NCBI GenBank assembly: GCA_030141605.1
Contig: JAQGDQ010000307.1
Location: 62,001 to 126,000 of the forward strand
From: Tubiluchus corallicola
Lineage: Eukaryota > Priapulida > Priapulimorpha > Priapulimorphida > Tubiluchidae
Direction of reading: 5' to 3'
DNA: 64,000 bases
Shown here: piece by piece, positions 38,444 to 51,500 of the stretch
Numbering within the stretch: the stretch's first letter is position 1
Layout of the letters: each line of letters begins with the position of its first letter
Notes under the pieces: generated by a model
What the model was told of the DNA's origin: nothing
Databases searched by the model: none
Seen by the model: the letters and a program-made list of their open reading frames with translations, nothing else
Program-made: the position numbers and the translations under genes

Positions 38444-41179
38444 TTAATTGTCGACTTTCTTCATTGAATAGTCAAGTGGCTCTACCTGTTGATTAGATTT
38501 TAAAGCCTGTATAATGGAATCACATTTATTGAGATTACTTTTGTACTTGTCGATTTTTCCTGCCAATTTCTGAATTACACAATCGAGCTTTCCACCCACA
38601 CAATTATTTACTGGTGTGTCTACATGGCTCTTTACATTAGCCTTACTGTTTTGTTCTGTAGTTTTTAACATACTGGTGTTTGGGCATTTTCTAGGTCTAT
38701 AGTTGCCGCTAACCTGTGGTTTCACTTTTACGTTTACTGATAAATCTGCTGATTTATTTGTTGCATTGTTGTTGCTCTTTGCCAAAGTTTCTTTGCTGTT
38801 GTTGTCCCTATTTATAACATTAATAGATGGAGTGATGCAAGAGCTTCCAATATCTCTGTGGGTCTTCATATGGTCGGTGAGGTGATGTTGTAATCGGAAA
38901 GCTTGTTGGCACAACATGCAGACGTGAGGACGTTCACCTGTAATTTCATACAATGAGAAGTAACAATGATAACCAAAAAAACCAAATATATGATTTTGTA
39001 CGAGATCTGTTGTGATGTAGAAGAGAACCAGGCAACGCAAAAAGAAATCAACCAGGAGATCTCTGGTGCCCTCAAGTTGTTTAAGCTACAATGCAATGAC
39101 CTATCACTTAAGCATAGTGTTTCTTGACGTGATTAAGCAAAATCACAATATGTTATTCTCAAGTAATAGTAATAATCATGTACCTGTGTGAATGCGAAGA
39201 TGTTTCTTGACGTGTCCACTTGACGGAAATGTTTTTTGGCACACGCTGCAAGCATAGGGACGTTCTCCAGAATGTATTCTTAGATGACGACGCAGATTAG
39301 CAACCTAAAATACGTCAGAAACAAAACGTTGATATTTAATTGAAAACACAAATGATGAACTTCTGCTGAATGATCTAAATCAGGAGCAATATTCACGTGT
39401 TATGTTAGTTAATGATTTGTAAATTTTAAATTTCTTTGTGGCACAAACACGTCTTTTACTACAAGAAAGTCGGAAATTCAAACTTGTCACATTGTCTAGT
39501 AAAATCTCAAATCACTTTTTCATGCACACCCTATTCACATTGCCCTCTAATCAGCACTATGCTCTTTAAACATGGACAGTACAACTCGTTTCAAAACATG
39601 TGATTGCACAACTCATGAAAACAAATGTGAACTGCCTTTACTAGTGAGGGTTCTTAATAAAAACTATATGTGAGCAGAGCCCTACTTATTACAAGAAAAA
39701 CACATTTTCACAAATTTTTATACATGCAGTGTCTCATATGTTCTGGTATCCTGTTTTTACATTTTACTATTATTGTTGTTGGAGAGACGAAATTACCTAC
39801 TATCTCTTGTGGAATGAATTTAGAAAAATGAATTTAGGCAACTTGGAAATATGGCGCTATTTCAACTCTGTCCTAGTTTCATGAGGACGTAAAAGTTCAC
39901 AACTAGGTAAATAAATGGCAACCAGAACACCTGCAAACTTGTTCTCCAGTCCCTGTTATATAAAGAAATCACGTTTCTAACCTCAGTAAATTTTAGGGAT
40001 CACAGGGAATATTCCAGTGCTGCATTTTTCATGAGGAAACTAGAGAACAGTGTTTTGGAACACTTGGTCATTTCTCTGCCCTAATATCATAGAGCAAAGA
40101 AATGACCAAATGCTATGAATGTCCAAAATACTGCACAGCATAATGTACTCTGATATCATGTGGAAATCAGAGTACATGTACATATCCCCAAACAAATTTT
40201 CAGAGACAATCAGAACACAACTAGTCAGAAATAGCTGTTCCCTGTTTTAGTGCTTTGATAATTCAGAACCAGTGTTAATACCCGAGAAAACAATTGGGAA
40301 GATATTCCAAAAATAGTCGGAAAACCTGCACAGCTATTCCTCTGACTAGGTTCTACTTTCACGATGAAACCAGGATTGCTACCTGTGCAAGTATTTAAGG
40401 GTAATCAGGATTCCTACCTGAGCAAATGTTCGAGGACAGTCAGAACACCTGTAAGGACGTTCTCCTGTGTGGATTCTCATGTGTGTGATCATGTGGTGCT
40501 CCTGCGTGAATCCCTTATTGCATTGACTACAATGAAATGGCTTCTCGCCTCGATGTATGCGAGTGTGCTTCTGCAAGACGTGTTTGTAACCAAAGCTTCG
40601 GTCGCATATCGGACAGGTGAACTGGCGTTGCAGTTTCCTTTTCTCAGCTTTCAATGTATATTGGCCCACTTCATAGTTATCCCAGCTTAGCTTGTATGAC
40701 GGATTACAGTTGGCAAGTTTGTAGAGATGTTGATCTATGTTTTTTCCTTGTTTTACTAATTTTACGCCTGGTGTAATGTCCCCTGTTGTGCTATCAGCAT
40801 CTATTCTAATTGCTGGTTTACTGTTGACACTGTTGTTGTGTTTCTTTGACTCATTAGTACTATCTGGTGGCTTTGTAACAAGCTTGTCATTGACAATACT
40901 GTTTTCTGAATTTGTTTTGACATTTGAATTGGAATCTTGAGGTAGTTTAGGTTGTCGACATTTGCGCTTCTTTAAAGGCACTTTACATTCCTGAGCATAT
41001 ATGTCTGAGATAAGGACATCATTTGAGGTAGATAATGTGGAGGTAGTTTGTTGATCTGAGGTAGTTTTTTGCGTCCCTTTGATGCTATCAAGTTGAAATT
41101 TTTGGGAACAGGGAACCGTGTTGTTAGATTTTGTTCCGAGCTTACTAAGAACATGTTTGATCTTCCTCCTCATCTTCAT
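38444..41179 (-). CDS. Five-finger C2H2 zinc-finger protein (3 coding exons)
   Basis: Probable DNA-binding transcription regulator. Coding exons on the minus strand are 40418-41179, 39184-39304 and 38444-38937, in phase, giving 458 residues. The first about 190 residues are low-complexity, polar and basic ([19 protein letters not shown]), a likely nuclear-localisation region. Five C2H2 fingers follow without gaps: [40 protein letters not shown] and [10 protein letters not shown], with TGERP-type linkers. Introns cut finger 3 and the linker before finger 5. The C-terminal about 135 residues are Asn/Ser/Lys-rich and end [13 protein letters not shown] do not recognise a named ortholog. A strong-context ATG in another frame starts four bases upstream (41183), and an in-frame TAG lies nine bases before the chosen ATG. 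A 3' splice site with branch-like CTAAC precedes the exon at about 41217. Confidence 0.88.
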
Positions 41180-43324
41180 CCATGGCTAGGCTGTTGTGTG
41201 TCACCTGCACACACACCTGGAGCACAAAATGTCAGTTAGTCGAAAAATAAAAAGGGAAAGTAATTTTAACCAATCTGCTTTATGAGACATTATCAAACAA
41301 AACACACATTGTAGTTACAAATATAATAATAATGACTGATGTACAGTTTGTACATGTAATGAAATAATACATGTTTAAAATATTAACATAACTGGTAAGG
41401 TACCATACATATCTCTGTCGTATGACTTCTACAACTGCAACTGAAATTACTACTTACATTTTGGCTTCTGAGCTAGCCATGTTCAGGTACAAAAAACTGT
41501 GAAATATTTGATCATCTGCCTTAGAAAAAAGTTTCACGAGAATGACAGTCTTTGTTTTAGCAAGTTTTGTACCTGAGGATGACTCGCTCAGAAGCAGAAA
41601 CTTGGTATGTGTTCAAACATGTCTGAGCTGCAGTTGAAGCAGTAATGCAAAAAATGTTGTTCCTTAAAAAGCTTATTATTGTTGCTGTTGTTCAATAAAG
41701 CGAGATTCGTTACTTTGAGTGCAATTCGGGCATACATCACATTTAAAAAAAATGTATCGAATGGATTGCATGCACACAAAACTAAGCGATATCTTGCTAG
41801 AATATGAACACGGGTCAGTTCACAACATAAACATGAAGCTCGCATGTATAGCATCTGTTTTAAGGTGCGTTTAACACTAGGAAACATTTGGTAAGTGATG
41901 TCGTTCATTATTTAACAGGAAAGACAACTATAGTGGCGTTACTGTTCTCAAGAACAAGCGCTAAATTTCCTGATCAAGAATGTATTTGAATGATGGTGAC
42001 AGTGAATGATGGAATGGCTGGTCAAGCGTGCACAGAGCATGCATATGGCTTCATTTGCTCCACTACAGAGTCTACTTTAATATATGAATATTGATTTACA
42101 GTTTGCAACTGCATTGCATGAAGCCAATGCTTGTAGATACTGTAAGTGTAAGCTATATGTGTATCTGCAGTGGTTGATATAGGAAGTGGCCCAGCGTAAA
42201 GTTAAGATTATTGATAATGTGTGTAGTCCAATTCTATATTACTTGGTCAGGATTAGACTGGGAGAGGGGTGGAGATGCAAATTCAACAATATAGACGCAC
42301 AGTGGCAAAGTCCTAACTTGAAAATAAACGAAACTCAGAAGCAACGGATCCTGATTAGCAGTGTAATCTACGGTGTCCCTGGTCCCAAAACACTTATTTT
42401 ATAAAGCGGTTCATCATTTATAGAAGCCATTCTTGGGCCAGATTCATTGTATGCTGGGTAGCAGATCCACGGACGGCACAGCATAGATTGTAGACAGCCA
42501 TTAGGGTATCAGATCTATAAACTGATTCACTACTGTATAAAAACGCAAGTTACGAATACAAAATAGAGTGAAGAAGATGCTCGGCAGTTTAGCGTTTTCT
42601 TACAAATAAAATACGATTATGGGGTTTTTTATGTATAAGGCAACATATCTATGTGTAGTTCGGCAGTATAAAAAATCACGTATAGCAAGGAAGATCGAGA
42701 ATAAAATCTCAATAAAAACACTACTGAAGTCAAACGTTATGAACGAACGTAGTATGCCAAGCGCCGATAGCCTAGATGCTGAAATATGATGTGTTATAAA
42801 CACAAAATTTCTTCACCTTAGCACCTGAGATGAGTCAAGGTGAACATTCCTTAATATGCTACATGAGCTTCTTTCGTCCGCTTTACGCTAGTTTGAGGTC
42901 AAAGTATGTCGTCAAATTTTACGCCTTTGGGACTGTATTTATGCCTTGAAGCAAACCTTGCCCAGATGCTTCATGTTACGATTCTTTAGCTTCATAACCA
43001 ATCTACGAAATTACACATCACAAGATGCCAATACAAGTTTAATTTTGCCGTTTCATTTTTCACATCTAGAAGTAGTAGTAAGTTTCTAGCTGTGGAGCTA
43101 TTGCTGCCATTCATTTTTCGAGAGAATACATTTTCTAACCGCTGCTGCATTTTACCATAAATACATAATTATAAGATTTGCACATAGCACACTTAATTAT
43201 TAGATTATGTTATTCAACAATTAAATTTACTGCCCAATTTCCATTGTATGCTAATGCTGCAGTCTAGCACTACATATATTCATTATTCACGTTTGCTCAG
43301 TGAAAAACGCTATTTCCTTACCTT

Positions 43325-43400
43325 GCTACAGCCTGCTCGCTTCCTGTTGACCACTGGCTATTTGTGTTGGCTCAACCGCTAGACAAACCAGCGGTCAATG
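43325..43400 (-). other. Possible 5' UTR exon of the zinc-finger gene
   Basis: On the minus strand GTAGCAAG|GTAAGGAAAT makes a good donor at about 43324. It lies in a patch of higher G+C about 2.1 kb upstream of the acceptor at 41217. The upstream limit is arbitrary. The link to the gene is inferred from strand, distance and splice signals only. Confidence 0.28.
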
Positions 43401-43966
43401 ACCTCATTCTTGGCCGTTAATGATGACCAATGGGCAGTTAAGGACGCAAATAAGCTTGCGTTTGTCTGCTTGATGAGTGACCTCGCATGAACTCTGCTAG
43501 CCAGCGGTCAGTTGCGAACACGAAATGAAGCTTCTTGCCTGGACGCTCAAACATTATACATGCTTTTAGCTTATTAGCACACGTCGCCGTCTATAATTAT
43601 CTTGAACGTCGCACGTAATCGATGTAGTTGGTGATTGAATTAGAGCAAGAAACCAACAACTTTTTCGGCTACATAAAATTTTATTTTAACCACGATAACA
43701 TACTTTTTCTAACGGAAACAGTGAAAATGCTGAAGGATCTTTCCACTTACTCGTCATTTTTATTCCAATAACTATAGTACCGGTTCAATTCTTTTAATAC
43801 CACTAATCAGCAAAAGAAAGATTTGATTTTTGCCCAGGAATTTTACCAAAGTGTCCAGAATGGCAAGAATGTATACTATTCGAACTTCATCTCCAATCTT
43901 AAATTTTTTACGTCAATCCACGAATATAATTTTTTGAGTGGTAACGAGTTAAACTGGTGGTGATTA

Positions 43967-44314
43967 AAGGCCCGTTTTGACTAGTGTTTCTCTTGCTGCA
44001 ATTGTCACCGTGTTTCTGACGGTCTGTGAAAATGAATGTATTCCTCTAAATAAATTTTCGCTGACGACTACGGTGCAGCGAGAAACATGCAGAAGCTTTT
44101 TTTCTCGTCGCAGCGAGACCAGTCGCTGGTGGCTCTTTTATTTGTCATCTTCATGAGCGATTTGAAGAGCGATGTCGCTTCTTGATGTGATTGACGATTT
44201 CGCGCTAGCGAGATTTTGCAAGAGCTTTCGTTGTGACGATAGACATTTTCACGAGTAGTTTTGTAGCGATTCCCGCCAAATCTTGTAGCGAAATCGTTTG
44301 TCAACACGGGCCTT
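43967..44314. mobile_element. MITE-like element with 15-bp inverted ends
   Basis: The left end AAGGCCCGTTTTGAC and the right end GTCAACACGGGCCTT are reverse complements with one mismatch. TTAA is present at both borders, which would fit a piggyBac-type TTAA target, although the left junction has one extra A. The interior is rich in TCGCTG/CAGCGA phrases and has no transposase frame. Confidence 0.6.
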
Positions 44315-45029
44315 AACACGCTCATTAATTAATAGATGAGAAAATTTTGCGAATTGGAAATTATATAAGTGTTCATATTTTCGAATTGGAAACTATAAGC
44401 GTTCATACTTGTAGGTATTTTTTTAATGAATTATCAACTTGTAGACCAGAATTTTTGTATACGTTAATAAACACTGTTACAGCAGCACTTACGAAAAGGC
44501 GAATTTATAAAGTCCAATATTTTTCGCGCAATTCTGTTCTTATAAAAAGTCACAAAATTTGTTACATGTGTCAAGGCTGTCAAGTTCGCAATGCAAAACG
44601 TCAGTCATTTGGCTGTATAGTATTAAACTGTTGACCTGGAATGTATGGAATACCGAACCGAGGCATGCAAATGACCAATAGCCAGTGGTCAGCCTACTGT
44701 GCTCGTTTCCGTGCGAGTCTAACCTCATTTTCTGTAAACCTAGTCATGACCTCGAGTGAACGTCTGTATTTCAATTCGGAATGCAACGTTTTGGAACAGC
44801 AGCAGACCGCTTGAGACGGTGTTGCTATTATCATCACCACGTGGTCTGCCATTGTTGACCCATCCATACCTAAACTCCACCAAGTTATATATATCGAGGT
44901 ACTATGGTGAGATACATTCATGGGAGCCTGACAGAAGGACCAGGGCGTACAGCGGGTCAAAAAAGACTGGGAAAGTTTAGCAAAGATCTTCGATGATCTT
45001 ATTTAAGTCAGTATTATAGGCTAGTTACG

Positions 45030-45300
45030 AAAACAAGAAAGTGGTAACAGAGATGGCCCGACGAATTATAGACCTGTGTCAGTAGTGTCCTATTTTGCTA
45101 AAATATTTGAAAAAAGTAATGTACAACCAAATAACTGATTATCTAGATGAACATAAGCTATTAAATAACAAAGAACATGAATTTCGGAAAAAAGACTCAA
45201 CTGTTGATACAGTAATAAGTGCCACTGAAACATGAAAGTCAAATCTAGATAATAGCGAATATATGGCATTAGCATTTATTGACTTAAAACATTTCATAGC
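45030..45300 (+). pseudogene. Reverse transcriptase fragment, Jockey/CR1-like, decayed
   Basis: Plus-strand frames read GPTNYRPVSVVSYFAKIFEK, then MYNQITDYLDEHKLLNNKEH, then FRKKDSTVDTVI and YMALAFIDLK. This is the start of a non-LTR reverse transcriptase domain (NYRPISL ... FRxxxST ... AFIDLxKAFD). A frameshift, an internal stop (ETWKS region) and loss of the catalytic segment show it is dead. It differs in sequence from the copies at 22-26 kb, so it is a separate family. Confidence 0.75.
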
Positions 45301-45889
45301 TTAAGACATAGCTTACGGGTTTCCAAGGTAGAGCAATAGGGTTTTTATATATATATCCCCGCGCAAAAACTCATAAACAACAGTTGAAACAATCGTCACC
45401 AACAAGTAAAATTAAATGAAACTTTTTATTAGATTGGACTTTGTGCTCGTCAAATATGTGTGAATTCCGCGCAGTACAACAGCTTAAATAAGATCTTGAA
45501 AATTAATTAACGCCGCATTTGATTATCACAAATACTCTATTAACGAGGAAAAACAAAATTTGTGATTTTACGACCTCAGCAATCTACTACACGTAATACA
45601 TACTCATAGCAAAACACTTGAAATTAATGGGAAAACTATTACTGAAACTACGAACACAAATTTCTTGGCAAGAGTTGCCGATAAAAATGGAAAAGTGTAC
45701 TATAAAATGTCAGCTAACATTAGTTAATTGCGATAAGTTAAAATACAACTAAATTCTAAAACAAAATTGCATACACACAAAACTTTCGTTCTACCACATT
45801 ACCCTTACGCCTATATTGCGCTAGTGATCTAGGAGAAGCCATACGCTGATTTTTTAATCATTTCATTTCATTCCCGGGCCAATGTTCCC

Positions 45890-47700
45890 CTTTTCATTCG
45901 TTTTAACTCGCAAACGTAAAAGGCTAGAGTCACGAAATTTACAGGATTGATACTTGGAATAGACGCAGTACATTGGTAATTCAACTCCTCCTAGAGTTTT
46001 AAGCTAATTTTCTTCCATAAATATTTAGATATTGTAGGATATATATATATGGGATTTTTAAAAAGCTGGGGTCATTATTACTCATTAAAGGGCAAGAAAA
46101 GGGGTACCTGAGGTAGGTTTTAGAAAAATCGCCTTAAAAATTATATTATTTTGCAGTATTTTTATGCCTATATCGTACTCGCGTTGAAAGCATTTTTTAT
46201 TTGTTTTCATTTTAAATCTCCCGGCGACACTGTACCGACCGCGCCATCACGACGTCATATACGCACAACGTAAATCAGGGGAAGAAAAGGAAATGTTAAA
46301 CCATGTTCCAAAAAACTTTCCATGCACAGTTATATTACTTGGCATTTCGCTTATCTGCTTGAAAGACTTATATAACCAGAAAAGAAAATTATTAATTATC
46401 TAAAATACTTTCACCAATTGGTAAAATGTCGCTGACTCACCCTGCAGGGTGAACCAATCACTAATCAAAAAATGTATTTTTACTTAGTAGAATTAAAATT
46501 TTACTCAGTGACTTGTGTGCTAGGAATGCTCTGATGATTTTTTTAAACTTTACTCAGTGTTATTTAAACTTGTTTCAGATGACCCATCGTCAAAATGGCC
46601 ACTTCTAACGGTCATCGCGGGAGTTTAAATTTACATGTTTTATACAGCATTACTGCCCACGCAAGTCCTGTACGCGAAAAGACAGTACGTAAGTGGTATA
46701 AAATTTCAAGACCAATTTTTTAAGCTTTATGTAAATGGACGATTTTCTTGAGCGTTAAGGCTCCGGGGAAGTAACCAAAATGTTTAACACTGAAGAACTC
46801 TAAAACTGTGGTAACTAGAGTTAGGAAACTTGCAGGGTAGACACTCGGGCTAAATGCTCAGGAAATGGCACAATAAAAAAGTTGGAATTGTTTAAGGGCT
46901 CGCGGTAGAAGCCAAAATGTGAAAATTAGAGCATTCAGTTTGAATTCAAGCGAAGAGAGCTATACTCACGCAGTTTGTTGGGTAGACACTTGGGTAGTGG
47001 CCCTGAAGATGCTGTGGTGAATGATGAATGGTCGAAGGGTATGAATGGTCGAAGGGTAAAGGACACTGGACATCTGTCAATTTAAATTCGATTGCCATTC
47101 AACTCCGCCTAAAGCTGTAAGCTAAATTCAAACTTTTCCAATAAGTAATGAGGTATTGTGAGGTAGATGTGTAACTATGTTTTAAAAAAGCTGGGATTTT
47201 AAAGGCCCAGTTAGGAGTCAAAATAATAAATCTAAAACATAATATATAAAGACACGAAACCCACAGGGAGAGAAGTGCGAACAATCGAGGTTTTCCAAAT
47301 ATCGCCAAAATTTTGAAAAATAGATGCAGAATCGTCGCAGAATACTCAAAAGTGCCGGGTAGGAGCTACATTTGACTACCGTGTGGTTAGAAAACTTGGA
47401 GTTGGCTGAGGACAGATATAGGAGAAAAATGTGAAAATTAGTGGCTTCGGTGCATTGAGTTTTAATTCATGTTAACTTGCAAAAGTAGTCACGAAATTTC
47501 ACGAAACCTGAGGCTTCAAAAAATGGTTATGGTGAACAGTGACCTCAATCAAAAGATCAAGGACACTGGGTATCAGTTAGTTTTTTGATTGTCATTCAAC
47601 TCCTCCTAGGCCTTCGAGTTAAATTCGTTTTTTTCACAGGTATTTAGATACAGTAGACTAATAATCTACAGCCACACTCGACCAGGTATAGTCACCTGTA
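45890..47700. repeat. Block of divergent repeats
   Basis: Three related stretches share ATTCAACTCCTCCTAG followed by GTTAAATTC/CTAATTTTC and a TATTTAGATA-like phrase (about 45979, 47095 and 47594). In addition, GGGTAGACACT..GG, GTCACGAAATTT and AAGGACACTGG recur. Units are roughly 0.5 to 1.1 kb apart and diverged. No coding frame is seen. Confidence 0.5.
46300..46665. repeat. Dispersed repeat family A, copy 1
   Basis: Shares, in the same order, CAAAAAACTTTCCA, GTTATATTACTT, TTATTTAAACTTGTTTCA and GCGGGAGTTTAAATTT with copy 2 at 52985-53400. Similarity is interrupted by many differences. It is not assignable to a transposon class by eye. Confidence 0.65.
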
Positions 47701-48034
47701 AAAAAGGTCATTACGGCTCGCGGATTTAGATCAGAATTCATTCGATCTTGCTCTAATCTAAAATACTGTCAATGTTTCACCAATTCCTGGAAATTACGTT
47801 AGGAAGTTAGAACCAATTAAGCCTTTACCATATTATGTAATTCTGAAAGAGAAACAGACGTCTTCTAATATCTTTGTTTCCTTTACACTTTTTGTGATGC
47901 TAGCTGTCAGTACCTCAAACTTTCCGGTTTTTATTTCACTATTTAGAAATACCCCGCTGACAATTTTCAGTAGTTTAGCAAGTAATTTTGCAACAAACTC
48001 GTTAGCAGAGAGGGAAAGGTGGTCGCGCTCTCCC

Positions 48035-48067
48035 GCCGGTTCAAGGAATGAACTGCCTTGAACCGGC
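48035..48067. repeat. Perfect 12-bp hairpin
   Basis: GCCGGTTCAAGG and CCTTGAACCGGC are exact reverse complements, separated by a 9-base loop. It stands out in G+C from the AT-rich surroundings. Confidence 0.9.
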
Positions 48068-48333
48068 CTAGCTATTGATCCCTTTACTCACAAGATAAAA
48101 CGATGTTCCTGTCATGGGGCAGATCATTACAGCGTGTTGCCAAAACTTTAAATGCGATTGCAGTTACAGTAACTGCATTGGAAACTGATAACACACACAT
48201 TTTTTTCAATTCGGGTAGTTACTACATGTACACTGCTAATGCAGTCTAATGTGGGATTTATCAATTTATCAGTTTTTCATTTAAAATGTTATTGTAGGCG
48301 CCCTCTCTCTTCCTCGAGCTTCACATTATGCAC

Positions 48334-48574
48334 ATATATGGTTATTTTGCAACAAAAACAGGTTTTTTGAGCGCTAAGTGCCGACTGTCTTCAAATAAGG
48401 CTCGGGAAAATGACTCGTCAGTTACAAAGGATTTTTTGAGCGGACATCTGCTAATGTCATTACCGTAATTTGACATACAGGGAGCAAAGTTAAGCCTCAG
48501 CAAAAACAGGCTCTGTACAGGAGCCGAAAATGACCCGCCACCCATGTTACCTACACTCGTAAATAACCGTATAT
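48334..48574. mobile_element. Small MITE-like element
   Basis: Ends ATATATGGTTATTT and AAATAACCGTATAT are inverted repeats with one mismatch in 14. Inside, TTTTTTGAGCG occurs twice, and GGCTC...GAAAATGAC..GTTAC occurs twice. There is no coding capacity. A TA target would fit, but flanking duplications are too short to prove it. Confidence 0.5.
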
Positions 48575-51500
48575 TCCAATTCAATTTTTATTTATTTATC
48601 TCTGCTTGTACATTATATCAAACAATTATTATTATCAGGCTCGATAAGTAATACATGAAAATTACTACAGTAAAAAGTTACAAAGCGAGAAAAAGGATAG
48701 CGAAAAGACTGTAGAAGTGACCTAGTCTGCTGTCCTTTACTAGGCGTAGAAAAGAATCATTGTACACTGGTAGTCACGTAAATTTACCATTGACAGTTTA
48801 AACTTTTTAAGATTATAACATTTAGTATTACTACATAATTAAGCAATTCAAAACAGAAAAACGTTGCTGTATTTACATATTAACATGTTGCAAATACAAT
48901 TGTTGTCTTTGCATAAATCTTCTCATTTCTTTACAAAATTATTCCTCATACAATTATTATTCATGCCATGTAACTAAATGTTAGCAAAATGATAAATATT
49001 ATATACACACATTTTTTTATACATGTCACTATAATTATCATTACACGTTAAGCCTAGACATGACCCATCAAAATTAAAATGTTGTTTCACCAAAACTGTG
49101 GCTATAGACTTAGTGTTATTATAACATTTGTGCCTTTGGCAACTAAAATATGCCATAGTAAATTCACATAAATTTCACCAAATATTTTATAAAATTATTT
49201 GACGCATAACTATTATTTTTGCTATTGAATTAAATATTTGACTTCGTGAGTAATAATTATTATATTCTTAAGTTAGTGTTTTATCCTTTCATGATAGATA
49301 TGACCTACTTGCATTCAAAATTAAAATGTTAAATTCTTTTGTTGTTTCAGCAGACTAAGATTTTATATTTAAAAATAAGATTTTCAAGTATTATATGAAC
49401 TCACAGAAACACGGAAATTCATTAATTATGAAATTATGTATATTATGTATAATGCCGCTCATATACCTCACATAACTCTATAAAAATTAAATTTGAATAC
49501 ATATTAAAAAGTAATGTTAATACTACCCACGACCCACTGACCATTTCATTTTTGATGTATACATGAAGTCGATGCACAATTCTGAAAACTTTATCATAAT
49601 GGGACTTAAAGAATACTCTAGACTGCCGAGATACCACAATTAGTTGCCACAGGTTTTCATAAGACCGTAAATAACATAAAAACAGTAAAGACAACATTTC
49701 TTCAATTTGATTGAGCTACGATTGAATAGCAGTCCCTCTAACGTAAACAGTTTACCTGCAACAAGTACGTATATATAGCCGGTCTGTCTACAAAAAAGTA
49801 AATGGGATGATTTGTTACATGATTCCTAGTACAAATGCTGTCAGACTAGATGGGAAACTGAGGTTACTTTTCGCTTTTGTTGCAAGGCTTGTTTCTATTT
49901 TCCCAAATAAGAAAAACGTTCTTATTTAAACGAAGAACTAACTTTTTCACTAAAAAGTCAACAAATCAAGATCATGACAAAAACGATTGTAGCTTACTAT
50001 TTGTCTGTTAATGAATTGGCTTGCAATTCAGTTAAACGGTGCAGTTATTTAAATTTAGTCACCAAAATTGTTAGTACATGTATAGGCGCATTTCAAATAC
50101 ATTACTTCAGCTATATAAGTTATCAGCTTTCTTACATATATATCTTGCAATATTGTATGACGTTTCGAAAATATCTGAAATTCAATATAACCAATAACAA
50201 GTGTGCTAGAAACTGACTAATATTATACCGATAACAAAGATAGTGCAGGAAATAAAATATTATATTTAAGCTTCGGGAAAATTTTGGCCTAGTAGTTTCA
50301 TTGTAAAATATTTACGTTATCAATTTAGCAGTGAAAATTGTGAAAATAAAATAACTACGCTTCTGCATCATTACCTCTTTTTTTCAAGCAGCTTTCAATT
50401 TTTATTTCCTTCTTTAATGAAGTTCTGGCCGAGATACGTTCTTTGTTGTTCTACAACTTCCTTTTTTCAAAATACATGTATAGACGTCTATCAATAAAGG
50501 TAAAAAATGCAAGGAAAATTCTTACCTCCTGCTATGAGGATGCGTTGTAACGTCCTGTCACAGCACAAGCCTACTCAACTCTAACAACTTTCCACTACAA
50601 GGCAGAGATCAATGTTACTGCTTTAACCCTCTCATACACGCCGAACGCGTGCGCTTAACCCTTGTGCGACCAAAAGAACGCAGAATGGACATGTGTATGG
50701 CACTTCCAATCACTAACTTCTCACCATGTCCTGTAAAGTTCCACACGATTAGTTTTGACTTTTTTTGGTTTGGATTCCCCTAGTTTCATGGCCTCTAGCT
50801 TGCACCAAATCAATTTAAATAAATTTTGGATTACGCGCAGACGTGAAAACAGATACCTACCCCAATAAGCATTTTAGCTAATACGCTATGAACTTGTTTT
50901 ACCCTTCGTTTTCTTCCTTTTTAGCTGAGAGTAAGCCTTTCCCATAATGGAGACACGCCTTACAGACTCTCGTGTATAATCGATTTCGCAGAACTAAATC
51001 GGTTACGAAATATTACTCAATTTTATGCTCCTTAAAAGCAACTCTTACACTTTCCGCGACTCTCTAGGTGACGCTCAGCCCAAAGAGGCACTTATAGTGT
51101 GAAAAGGGTTAAATTTTCTCTAAGAGTGTGTGGCTTTTACGCTCGCTTCAAAAACCACAAGAGGTGATTTGCGTTGTGCACGACCACACGATGAACACCC
51201 CTAATATACTTATACTTGCAGGTAGATTTTTAGAGTCACCCAAGATAAATGTAATCTTGCGCAAGAGAATAAGCGGCAAATGTAAGAATAACTTGAAAAC
51301 GTAAAGACATCCAAATAACCATTGAACCAAATTGTAAAGATATTCAAATTTTATTCATTATTACTGTACTTAGATAGTTTGTATTGGATCGAAAGTCGTA
51401 TAGTGTTGATATTTGTTATAGATTAAAATTTCTCTAATTGTAGTTTTTGTCACAGTGATCGATTTTGACCCAAACGCATTGGATTATAAATTTTGAATAC

